DNA of 64,000 nucleotides, from contig NC_064048.1 of NCBI RefSeq assembly GCF_932526225.1, positions 12,719,665 through 12,783,664 of the forward strand, given 5' to 3'. Numbering within the stretch: position 1 is the stretch's first letter; each line of letters begins with the position of its first letter. Shown here piece after piece: positions 1-11,300 of the stretch. A model generated the notes under the pieces. The model made no database searches, was not told where the DNA came from, and was given only the letters and a program-made list of their open reading frames with translations. Position numbers and translations under genes: made by a program. This DNA is from Nematostella vectensis (taxonomy: Eukaryota; Cnidaria; Anthozoa; Actiniaria; Edwardsiidae).

Positions 1-1193
1 CAGATTTAGGCACTGCCTAAAAGCGGAGCCAGCATGACTTTTTTTTCAGCATAAACTTGTGTAGAACCCCCCTCCCTGCACTTTAATTATGCATCATGTT
101 CCACCACCCACAAAAACGGCACCATATGTAAAACATATAAAGATTGCATGTTCTATAAATACTGCAACTATTATTAAAAGGTGTCCTCCCAATCCTCCTA
201 GGGAATACCTAGAACAAATATGTTTTTTTGTTCTAGGTAAAAAAAGTATTTATTGACATTAGGATATCATTAACTAAACTATACTTGGTGGGCAACTGAT
301 ACAGCAAAATTAGCAAAATAAATTTATGCTTTGATTAACCGGGAAGTCTTTCAGGTGTGAAGGGAGGTCATATTTATTTTAAAATGAGGATCAATCAAAG
401 TTCCTCACAAAAAACTGGGTGCTATTTTATTCTCTTCAAAATTAAAAACAATAAACAAATACATATCAAATTCCTATACATTAATAAGTATATCATCAAA
501 TCACACTATCATAGTGGATTTGAGGTAAAAGTACTCATTCCCTGCCTGTACTGTCCCAATTCCTTTTACTTCTTTAAATTACTTTACTTAACTTGCAAAG
601 ATAGGGCTTTATCATTTTCTTTCTCTTGTGTAAGTTTTAAAGTAAGCAATTCGAATATTGGAAAAATATCTTTATTAATCTTCTCTATTGTGCTTTAGAA
701 TGTAACTTTGCTAAGGGTGGATTAAAAGCACTCCAACATATTTAAAAAAAAATCCGGGTTCATTATTTTATTATACAGTTAAGAACCACATATAAGAACC
801 TAGAATGAACCTATAACCTAAAATTATCAAATTAGAATCTTTATAAGCATCTATTTAGCCTATAATTTGAAATAGGTTGAAATAGGAAAATTGATTTCTA
901 AATAGTCTTAAATATGATCTTAAGGGATCAAATAGGAGACCTGTTTTTGTTTTTTTATGATTAACTTACTACCTCAATTACTTTACCATGAGTCATTGTA
1001 ATAGCAAGAGACTATTTATGAACCTAAATTACTAATACTTAGGGTTTTAGGAGACCAGCTCTCAATTTCTTTAAGGTTTTAGGAAACCAGTTCTCTATTT
1101 TTTTCTCCAAAGAATGTTGGAGTTTACCCAAGTAATTCATGTAAGCCTTGCTCATCTTTGTGAGAATTTTACTAAACATTCATTGAAATGAAT
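1..1193. other. AT-rich flank without a recognisable gene
   Basis: I see no exon with a credible protein match. The only open stretch, at 357-698 on the plus strand, is low-complexity and lysine/phenylalanine-rich. Homopolymer A and T runs are common. Confidence 0.5.
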
Positions 1194-1425
1194 TTATTCA
1201 TGAATAGTAGTTATAATTTTCCTATGATGGTGAATGGCAGGTGTCCATAAAATTAGCTTGTTTTTTCTTTCTTTATCTTGCGGCGTACTCTGATATTTCA
1301 GCTGACCTTGACACGAGCACAAGACTTGACTCTTAAAAACTTTCAACCATGCTTTTACACAGTCTTTTGCACATAATTTGACAAGTTCATATCCGTGGTT
1401 AGCATTCCCACGAATGATTTTTTTT

Positions 1426-1512
1426 TCAAGCACTTCTATTTCGACAATTCTTGGCTTTTCTGCAGTCAGTTTTCGTGTGTTTTTGAGAGGGGCAGAAATA
1501 CTCTTCCGCCAT
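1426..1512 (-). CDS. possible first coding exon (weak), start of a leftward gene
   Basis: An ATG at 1512 sits in the context ACAATATGGCGG, the YY1-like ATGGCGG start seen at many animal first exons. It reads MAEEYFCPSQKHTKTDCRKA and stops after 28 codons unless it is spliced earlier. A second minus-strand frame (1194-1604) is open through the same region and contains the stretch NANHGYELVKLCAKDCVKAW, which I do not recognise. If real, the gene runs out of the window to the left. A coding call is uncertain. Confidence 0.2.
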   Translation of the reverse strand: MAEEYFCPSQKHTKTDCRKAKNCRNRSA

Positions 1513-1586
1513 ATTGTTTTGCGCGCTCTGGAGGCCTGTGCCGAGGCAGATCGCTGCTGGCTGAGATGGATGGCAGCTTGTGACAA

Positions 1587-1594
1587 TGACGTCA
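1587..1594. promoter_or_regulatory. CRE-type palindrome TGACGTCA
   Basis: A perfect CREB/ATF site lies within the longer palindrome CAATGACGTCATTG (1584-1597). It lies between the two divergent ATGGCGG starts at 1512 (minus) and 1775 (plus). The motif is seen directly. Its role as a bidirectional promoter element is inferred. Confidence 0.45.
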
Positions 1595-1774
1595 TTGACC
1601 ACAAAAACTGGGTCGCCTAGTTATAGACCATTTCTATACCTATGGGGCTCCGCGCTGGCTCCGCTACAATATAGTCATATAAATCGTGTCGGCGTTTGCT
1701 TGGATGTCCTATAATAGGGCATAGGTGTCTACGGAAACAGCGGCCAAAAAGCATCCTGGGAGATCAACAACAAA

Positions 1775-1809
1775 ATGGCGGATTCGCCGAGCAACTTTCA
1801 ACACGATCG
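1775..1809 (+). CDS. possible first coding exon with strong donor
   Basis: An ATGGCGG start encodes MADSPSNFQHD and then CG, followed by the donor GTAAAT. Upstream is GCATCCTGGGAG, resembling a ZNF143-type promoter motif. No downstream plus-strand exon was found, and the MTCH2 3' end lies antisense from 2386. So this could be a lost or relocated 5' exon, or a chance match. Confidence 0.25.
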
Positions 1810-2076
1810 GTAAATCTTTGATTATTTTACGGCTTCATTTCGTCCTCGCGTATTTCAAGTCAAAGAGAGGATTTCAATCGCCATTTTGCGGTGCGCGAGA
1901 ATAAATTATTTCTAGTTTTGGGTCATTTTTGGCGTGTTTTCCTATTGTTTGATATATTTAGGAATTTTTTCGAGTGTCCGATAATAGGGCACTGTCCGAA
2001 AATAGGTACCACTACAATGCAGTAATGTATGGTGCATAAACAAAAGCCAGAATTCCAAAGCCACAAAAAGTAGCTA

Positions 2077-2094
2077 TTTATTCCAAATTTTATT
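2077..2094 (-). terminator. two polyadenylation signals for MTCH2
   Basis: On the minus strand AATAAA occurs at 2094-2089 and 2082-2077, about 300 nt past the MTCH2 stop codon. They are the first good signals downstream and probably end its 3' UTR. Confidence 0.5.
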
Positions 2095-2385
2095 AAAATA
2101 AAATTCACAAGTATAAGTTCCTTGGTCCCCAAATCCAATAAAATAACAAATTATTAGCAATATTCAACTCACAGAATGTCACCGAAATACTACCATTTGA
2201 AGGGTGCGAAGTGGCTTTACACAAAACCTCACTATAGGTCCATTAGTGAGTTCCAGTCCATCGCGGCCAGAATCAAATCTGCGAAGAGCTGAGTAGACAG
2301 ACGATGATTGGTCGGTTTCGGCGTCTAGACTTCAGTTGAGAGATTTGCCGAGTGGTGAGGTTACCCGGTACAGGCGACCGCGGAG

Positions 2386-5300
2386 TTATTTGATGGCTAG
2401 CTTGGTCTTGACGGTCCGCCTGAACAGGCTTGACCCACGCCATAGGTTGCCCTGAAACACATTTCACAGCAAAAGATGTTTGATACAGAAACCGCTAGAA
2501 AGGTGCCAATCCATTCCCAACAAAATTTACTTCACTCCCTACTTAGTCTCAATTCTGTTTTTTTCTCTTTTAACTAAAAGATACATACCCCACCTAACAA
2601 GAAATTTCCCCCCCAAAAAAACGAGCCCTGGAAGTTTCCAAAGCCCTCTTCACCACTACCAGCAATTCAGGAATTGATTACTGTTTGACGCATTCGCAGA
2701 ACAAAGACATTGCTTAAACCGGAGAGCCCGTCTCTCCAAACACGCTGCATTAACCTATATAAGGGGACGTAAAATAACCGCAGGCCTGTGTTACCTTCTT
2801 CAATGACTTTCTTTACCCACTAACTCACACTCATGTTTGTAAACTGTGTGGAGCATCTCTATGTGAAGTGCAGGTCAGGTGAGTATGTCAACATAGTTGC
2901 GCTTCATACATATTCGCAAGGAATGCGCAGTAGTTACCGTTTTTCTCATGTGCTTGAAGCAATCCACCCAGTCGGCATAAACTGGCATAGCCGGGGGTTC
3001 ACCTGCCGCAAGTCTAAACGGCGAATAGGAAAAATACAATGAGTGCAAACAGCGAATAGGGAAAAAACAATGAGTGTAAACGGCGATAGGAAAAAAATGA
3101 GTGTAAACGGCAAATAGGAAAAAACTAAGTGTAAACGGCGAATAGGAAAATACAAAAAGTGTAAACGGCGAATTGGAAAATCCAATGAGTCTAAACGGTG
3201 AATAGGAAAAAACAATGAGTGTAAACGGCGAATAGGAAAAAACAATGAGTGTAAACGGCGAATAGGAAAATACAATTAGTCTAAACGGCGAATAGAAAAA
3301 AAAAGAAAACAAATGAGTCTAAACGGAGAATGGGAAAGAAACAATGAGTTTACACTGCGTATGGGAAAAACAATGAATGCGTCTACACGGCGAAAAAGGA
3401 AAAAAAAAATAAGTCTACACGGCGAATCGGAAAAAAACAATGAGTCTAAACGGCGAATCTAAATTGTTGACTATGACTGATACTGGTAAAAATTCAACGT
3501 GGTGTTGATTAGGGCTGGTAGCGCTGGGAAATTCACGTTATATTTTGTTTAAATGTTTGTTTACAGCGCTAATAATTTTGTAAAAATACAGACGTTTCGA
3601 GGCTACTGCCTCTTCATCAGTGTCTAAAAAAACCTAGACTATGACTTACCCAACATTGTTGACTATGACTTACCCAACATTGTTGACTATGACTTACCCA
3701 ACATTGTTGACTATGACTTACCCAACATTGTTGGAGATCATGTTGTTTGAAACTACCACAAAAGGGTACGTGAACATACTGGAGAGCCACTGAAACACAA
3801 AAGAGCAGTCGTGTAAATAGTAACTTACTTGAGATAGAGAAGTCGTGTAAACAGTAACTTACTTGAGATAGAGAAGTCGTGTAAACATTAACTTACTTGA
3901 GATAGAGCAGTCGTGTAAACAGTAACTTACTTAGATAGAGCAGTCGTGTAAACAGTAACTTACTTGAGATAGAGCGGTCGTGTAAATAGTAACTTACTTG
4001 AGATAGAGCAGTCGTGTAAACAGTAACTTACTTGAGATAGAGCAGTAGTGTAAACAGTAACTTACTTGAGATAGAGCAGTCGTGTAAACAGTAACTTACT
4101 TAAGATAGAGCAGTCGTGTAAACAGTAACTTACTTAAGATAGAGAAGTCGTGTAAACAGTAACTTACTTGAGATAGAGCAGTCGTGTAAACAGTAACTTA
4201 CTTGAGATAGAGCAGTCGTGTAAACAGTAACTTACTTGAGATAGAGCAGTCGTGTAAACAGTAACTTACTTAAGATAGAGCAGTCGTGTAAACAGTAACT
4301 TACTTAAGATAGAGAAGTCGTGTAAACAGTAACTTACTTGAGATAGAGCAGTCGTGTAAACAGTAACTTACTTGAGATAGAGCAGTCGTGTAAACAGTAA
4401 CTTACTTGAGATAGAGCAGTCGTGTAAACAGTAACTTACTTGAGATAGAGCAGTCGTGTAAATAGTAACTTACTTGAGATAGAGCAGTCGTGTAAACAGT
4501 AACTTACTTGAGATAGAGCAGTCGTTTAAACAGTAACTTACTTGAGATAGAGCAGTCGTGTAAACAGTAACTTACTTGAGATAGAGCGGTCGTGTAAATA
4601 GTAACTTACTTGAGATAGAGAAGTCGTGTAAACAGTAACTTACTTGAGATAGAGCAGTCGTGTAAATAGTAACTTACTTGAGATAGAGCAGTCGTGTAAA
4701 TAGTAACTTACTTGAGATAGAGCAGTCGTGTAAACAGTAACTTACTTGAGATAGAGCAGTCGTGTAAACAGCAACTTACTTGAGATAGAAAAGTCGTGTA
4801 AACAGTAACTTACTTGAGATAGAGCAGTCGTGTAAACAGTAACTTACTTGAGATAGAGCAGTCTTGTAAATAGTAACTTACTTGAGATAGAGCGGTCGTG
4901 TAAACAGTAACTTACTTGAGATAGAGCAGTCGTGTAAACAGTAACTTACTTGAGATAAGGCAGTCGTGTAAACAGTAACTTACTTGAGATAGAGCAGTCG
5001 TGTAAATAGTAACTTACTTGAGATAGAGCAGTCGTGTAAATAGTAAACTTACTTGAGATAGAGCAGTCGTGTAAATAGTAACTTACTTGAGATAGAGCAG
5101 TCGTGTAAATAGTAACTTACTTGAGATAGAGCGGTCGTGTAAACAGTAACTTACTTGAGATAGAGCAGTCGTGTAAACAGTAACTTACTTGAGATAGAGA
5201 TGTCGTGTAAAAAGTAACTTACTTGAGATAGAGCAGTCGTGTAAACATTAACTTACTTGAGATAGAGATGTCGTGTAAACAGTAACTTACTTGAGATAGA

Positions 5301-8300
5301 GCAGTCGTGTAAACAGTAACTTACTTGAGATAGAGCAGTCGTGTAAACAGTAACTTACTTGAGATAGAGATGTCGTGTAAACAGTAACTTACTTGAGATA
5401 GAGCAGTCGTGTAAACAGTAACTTATATGAGATAGAGATGTCGTGTAAACAGTAACTTACTTGAGATAGAGCAGTCGTGTAAACAGTAACTTACTTGAGA
5501 TAGAGCAGTCGTGTAAATAGTAACTTACTTGAGATAGAGCAGTCGTGTAAACAGTAACTTACTTGAGATAGAAAAGTCGTGTAAACAGTAACTTACTTGA
5601 GATAGAGCAGTCGTGTAAACAGTAACTTACTTGAGATAGAGCAGTCTTGTAAATAGTAACTTACTTGAGATAGAGCGGTCGTGTAAACAGTAACTTACTT
5701 GAGATAGAGCAGTCGTGTAAACAGTAACTTACTTGAGATAAGGCATTCGTGTAAACAGTAACTTACTTGAGATAGAGCAGTCGTGTAAATAGTAACTTAC
5801 TTGAGATAGAGCGGTCGTGTAAACAGTAACTTACTTGAGATAGAGCAGTCGTGTAAACAGTAACTTACTTGAGATAGAGCAGTCGTGTAAACAGTAACTT
5901 ACTTGAGATAAGGCAGTCGTGTAAACAGTAAACTTACTTGAGATAGAGCAGTCGTGTAAATAGTAACTTACTTGAGATAGAGCAGTCGTGTAAATAGTAA
6001 CTTACTTGAGATAGAGCGGTCGTGTAAACAGTAACTTACTTGAGATAGAGAAGTCGTGTAAACATTACTTACTTGAGATAGAGCAGTCCTGTAAATAGTA
6101 ACTTACTTGAGATAGAGCGGTCGTGTAAACATTAACTTACTTGAGATAGAGATGTCGTGTAAACAGTAACTTACTTGAGATAGAGCAGTCGTGTAAACAG
6201 TAACTTACTTGAGATAGAGCAGTCGTGTAAATAGTAACTTACTTGAGATAGAGCAGTCGTGTAAATAGTAACTTACTTGAGATAGAGCGGTCGTGTAAAC
6301 AGTAACTTACTTGAGATAGAGAAGTCGTGTAAACATTAACTTACTTGAGATAGAGGAGCCGTGTAAACAGTAACTTACTTGAGATAGAGCAGTCGTGTAA
6401 ACATTAACTTACTTGAGATAGAGATGTCGTGTAAAAAGTAACTTACTTGAGATAGAGCAGTCGTGTAAACAGTAACTTACTTGAGATAGAGATGTCGTGT
6501 AAACAGTAACTTACTTGAGATAGAGATGTCGTGTAAACAGTAACTTACTTGAGATAGAGCAGTCGTGTAAACAGTAACTTATATGAGATAGAGATGTCGT
6601 GTAAACAGTAACTTACTTGAGATAGAGCAGTCGTGTAAACAGTAACTTACTTGAGATAGAAAAGCCGTGTAAACAGTAACTCACTTGAGATAGAGCAGTC
6701 GTGTAAACAGTAACTTACTTGAGATAGAGCAGTCGTGTAAACAGTAACTTACTTGAGATAGAGCGGTCGTGTAAATAGTAACTTACTTGAGATAGAAAAG
6801 TCATGTAAACAGTAACTTACTTGAGATAGAGCAACCGTGTAAACAGTAACTTACTTGAGATAGAAAAGTCGTGTAAACAGTAACTTACTTAAGATAGAGC
6901 AGTCGTGTAAACAGTAACTTACTTAAGATAGAGAAGTCGTGTAAACAGTAACTTACTTGAGATAGAGCAGTCGTGTAAACAGTAACTTACTTGAGATAGA
7001 GCAGTCGTGTAAACAGTAACTTACTTGAGATAGAGCAGTCGTGTAAACAGTAACTTACTTGAGATAGAAAAGTCGTGTAAACAGTAACTCACTTGAGATA
7101 GAGCAGTCGTGTAAACAGTAACTTACCTGAGATAGAGCAGTCGTGTAAACAGTAACTTACTTGAGATAGAGCAGTCGTGTAAACAGTAACTTACTTGAGA
7201 TAGAGCAGTCGTGTAAACAGTAACTTACTTGAGATAGAGCAGTCTTGTAAACAGTAACTTACTTGAGATAGAGCGGTCGTGTAAATAGTAACTTACTAAA
7301 GATAGAGCAGTAGTGTAAACAGTAACTTACTTGAGATAGAGAAGTCGTGTAAATAGTAACTTACTTGAGATAGAGCAGTCGTGTAAACAGTAACTTACTT
7401 GAGATAGAGCAGTCGTGTAAACAGTAACTTACTTGAGATAGAGCAGTAGTGTAAACAGTAACTTACTTGAGATAGAGAAGTCGTGTAAATAGTAACTTAC
7501 TTGAGATAGAGCAGTCGTGTAAACAGTAACTTACTTGAGATAGAGCAGTAGTGTAAACAGTAACTTACTTGAGATAGAGCAGTCGTGTAAACAGTAACTT
7601 CCTTCCTCTCAGCCATCTGAACAAACAACAATACGATTTATGTATACAACGGAAGAAAAAGTACCAAGGGGGTAGTGGATACATACATTGGTAGATACTA
7701 AATGTTAATAATATTTATGGGGATCACATGTCACGTTCAGGGGGTTTATTAGGTATTTGAAGATTAATAATTCAAAATAATATGCGCATGTTCATTCAAA
7801 ATATGCACAAATAGGCGACTCATGTGACATTTCTGTTACCAAATTTGCACCCACTCAGGCTTTTGGTAGCAAAATAACAATAACGCCCCTTTTTAAGCGC
7901 TTATTGATCAGCATTTCCTGTCAGAAACGGCTTATTTTCATTGCAAGATTTTATGTGTTGCTCTCTGGTGACGGCTGTACTCATTTCTGTGTTCATATTT
8001 GGGGCAGCTTGCCACTCAAAAAGTCACATGATTTCTCAGTGCTTATAATTGCACTATCATACTTTCCACCTTCATACTACAATCCAAAACTCGATCACAT
8101 ATAAGGGTGGACGTTACCCAGGGATGCAGTCACAGTCTGAATTACAGGCTTAAATAATTATGGGTCTTTAATTAGACTGAAGTCTTAGGTTAACGAGTTA
8201 GTAGGTTAATGACCCTGCCTAATGAATACCCCCCTCCATCTTCCTCCCCATCATACACGTAAGGGGTTAAAAAGAGACCCAGCCAGCCATACATTTGTCA

Positions 8301-11300
8301 TTATCTCCAAATAACCATCTAAAACATAATTTTTTTTATTCAGTAAATATAATTAAAAACATCGCAATAGTTTTCCCAAATCAGCGGATGGAATTGGATG
8401 CTTTTTCGTGCTTGGTATCTTGCTAAAGAATGACAAAATGCTAACTGGATTAGACTCTTTGAGACAGCTGTTGGATCACTTACCTCAGAATCCAGGAAAA
8501 ATTTGTTGATGATAAAAACAACAGAGCGGTACATCCATAGAGATAGGACTTCACCAGCTATCCTCGGAACAAGCCCACTGAGGAATGCCAGGCCAAAACC
8601 ATTAATACAACAGTTAATATAGGGGATTATGCCAGGCCAAAACAGTTAATACAACAGCCAATATAGGGGAGAATGCCAGGCCAAAATCATTAATACAACA
8701 GTCAATATAGAGAAGGCAATCAGAAACAAAGCATGACTTACGCAAAGAATCCTAATATCCCATGTTCATTATAGATCTCCTTGATGGAGGACGTCAAGCC
8801 TCTGTTATAGAGAAAGAAGGTTTTAAAATAGCTCTGTTATAGAGAAAGAAAGTTTTAAAATACCCCTGTTATAGAGGAAGGAAGGTTAAAAATACCCCTG
8901 TTATAAAAAAAGACCAAGGAAAGAGCAAGTGTCTAAATAACTACATTATAAAGTAGCACTTACGTATATATAGCTTCCTTGCCAACAAACTGGACAACCA
9001 TTCGGACAGTTATAACTAAAAAGACAAATTATTATTTTAGACATTAACCCAGTAGATAAGGTACCAACAAAACTGTACCCATAAGCAGGCTCAGATTAAC
9101 AGCATATATGTAGCTTCAAATGTCCTTAAATAACTGATCTCAGAGTAGGGGGTTACTGTATATCTAAGATATCACCCACCATTATAGTGGTATTGAACCA
9201 GCAGGTGAGGGCAGAGGAAAGGGAGTGGAGGCAGAGGGTGGAGGCAGAGGGTAGGAGGGAGAGGGTGGAGGCAGAGGGTAGGGGGGAGAGGGTGGAGGCA
9301 GAGGGTAGGGGGGAGGGGTTGGAGGCAGAGGGTAGGAGGCAGAGGGTAGGAGGGTGAGGGTGGAGGCAGAGGGTAGGAGGGAGAGGGTGGAGGCAGATGG
9401 TAGGAGGGAGAGGGTGGAGGCAGAGGGTAGGGGGGAGAGGGTGGAGGCAGAGGGTAGGAGGGAGAGGGTGGAGGCAGAGGGTAGGAGGGAGAGGGTGGAG
9501 GCAAAGGGTAGAAGACAGAGGGTGGAGGCAGAGGGTAGGAGGGAGAGGGTGGAGGCAAAGGGTAGCAGGGAGGGGTTGGAAGGGAATGGGTGTAGGCAAA
9601 GGGTAGCATATAGGGGGGTTGAGGCCGAGGGTAGCAGGGAGGTGTTGACAGGAGGGGTAGAGGCCGAGGGTAGGAGGGGTTGACAGGAAATGGATGTAGG
9701 CAGAGGGTAGCAGTTAGGGGGGTTGAGGCCGAGGGTAGAAGGGAGGGGTTGGCAGGAAATGGATGTAGGCAGAGAGTGGCAGTTAGATGGGGGGGGGGGG
9801 GGGTTGAGGCAGAGGGTAGAAGGGAGGGGTTGAAAGGGAATGGGTGTAGGCAGAGGGTATTCGATGAAGATGTAAATGTTATACCTTGAAACGGATGGGA
9901 TAACACCACTGCAGCACACTTGGCTGCTGTTTGCTTGCAAGTCTGAAATGTAAATAAACTTTAGGATTAAAATAATATTTCTTAGTATCTAACAATATAA
10001 TCCTTGACTATAGTACCTTCTATACCTAGTATAACTACAGTACCTACTATACCTGGTAAAACTACAGTACCTACTATACCCAGTATAACTACATTACCTA
10101 CTATACCTAGTATAACTACGGTACCTACTATACCTAGTATAACTACAGTACCTACTGTACCTAGTATAACTACAGTACCTACTATACCCAGTATAACTAC
10201 AGTACCTACTATACCTAGGATAACTACAGTACCTACTATACCTAGGATAACTACAGTACCTACTATATCTAGTATAACTACAGTACCTACTATACCAAGT
10301 ATAACTACATTACCTACTATACCTAGTATAACTACAGTACCTACTATACCTAGTATAACCACAGTACCTACTATACCTAGTATAACCACAGTACCTACTA
10401 TACCTAGTATAACTACAGTACCTACTATACCTAGTATAACTACGGTACCTACTATACCTAGGATAACTACAGTACCTACTATACCTAGTATAACTACAGT
10501 ACCTACTATACCTGGTAAAACTACAGTACCTACTATACCTAGTATAACTACAGTACCTACTATACCTGGTAAAACTACAGTACCTTCTATACCTAGTATA
10601 ACTACAGTACCTACTATACCTAGTATAACCACAGTACCTACTATACCTAGTATAACTACAGTACCTACTATACCTAGTATAACTACGGTACCTACTATAC
10701 CTAGGATAACTACAGTACCTACTATACCTAGTATAACTACAGTACCTACTATACCTGGTAAAACTACAGTACCTTCTATACCTAGTATAACTACAGTACC
10801 TACTATACCTAGTATAACCACAGTACCTTCTATACCTAGTATAACTAAGGTACCTACTATACCTAGGATAACTACAGTACCTTCTATACCTAGTATAACT
10901 ACAGTACCTACTATACCTAGTATAACTACAGTACCTACTATACCTGGTAAAACTACAGTACCTACTATACCTAGTATAACTACAGTACCTACTATACCTA
11001 GTATAACCACAGTACCTTCTATACCTAGTATAACTACAGTACCTACTGTACCTAGTATAACTACAGTACCTACTATACCTAATGTACCTAATATACCTAC
11101 AGTACCTACTATACCTAGTATAACTACAGTACCTACTACACCCAGTATAACTACAGTACCTACTATACCTAGTATAACTACAGTACCTACTATACCTAGT
11201 ATAATCCTTGACTATAGTACCTTCTATACCTAGTATAACTACAGTACCTACTATACCTGGTAAAACTACAGTACCTACTATACCCAGTATAACTACATTA

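Noticed and set aside
2938-3002. MTCH2 exon 13 beginning at the CAG|GTGAACC acceptor
   Set aside because: It would need a phase-1 upstream exon, but exon 12 ends in phase 2 and would then read a stop. The TTTAG|A acceptor restores frame and adds the conserved LAAG residues.
3802-7602. CRISPR array (regular 34-bp repeats)
   Set aside because: Units are contiguous with no unique spacers, the genome is eukaryotic, and the unit is explained by exon 11 plus its splice site.
9153-9940. Pro/Ser/Leu-rich frames in the G-rich array
   Set aside because: Open on several frames through the repeat. One end covers true MTCH2 exon 7, but the homologous reading is a different frame (TCKQTAAKCAAVVLSHPFQ).
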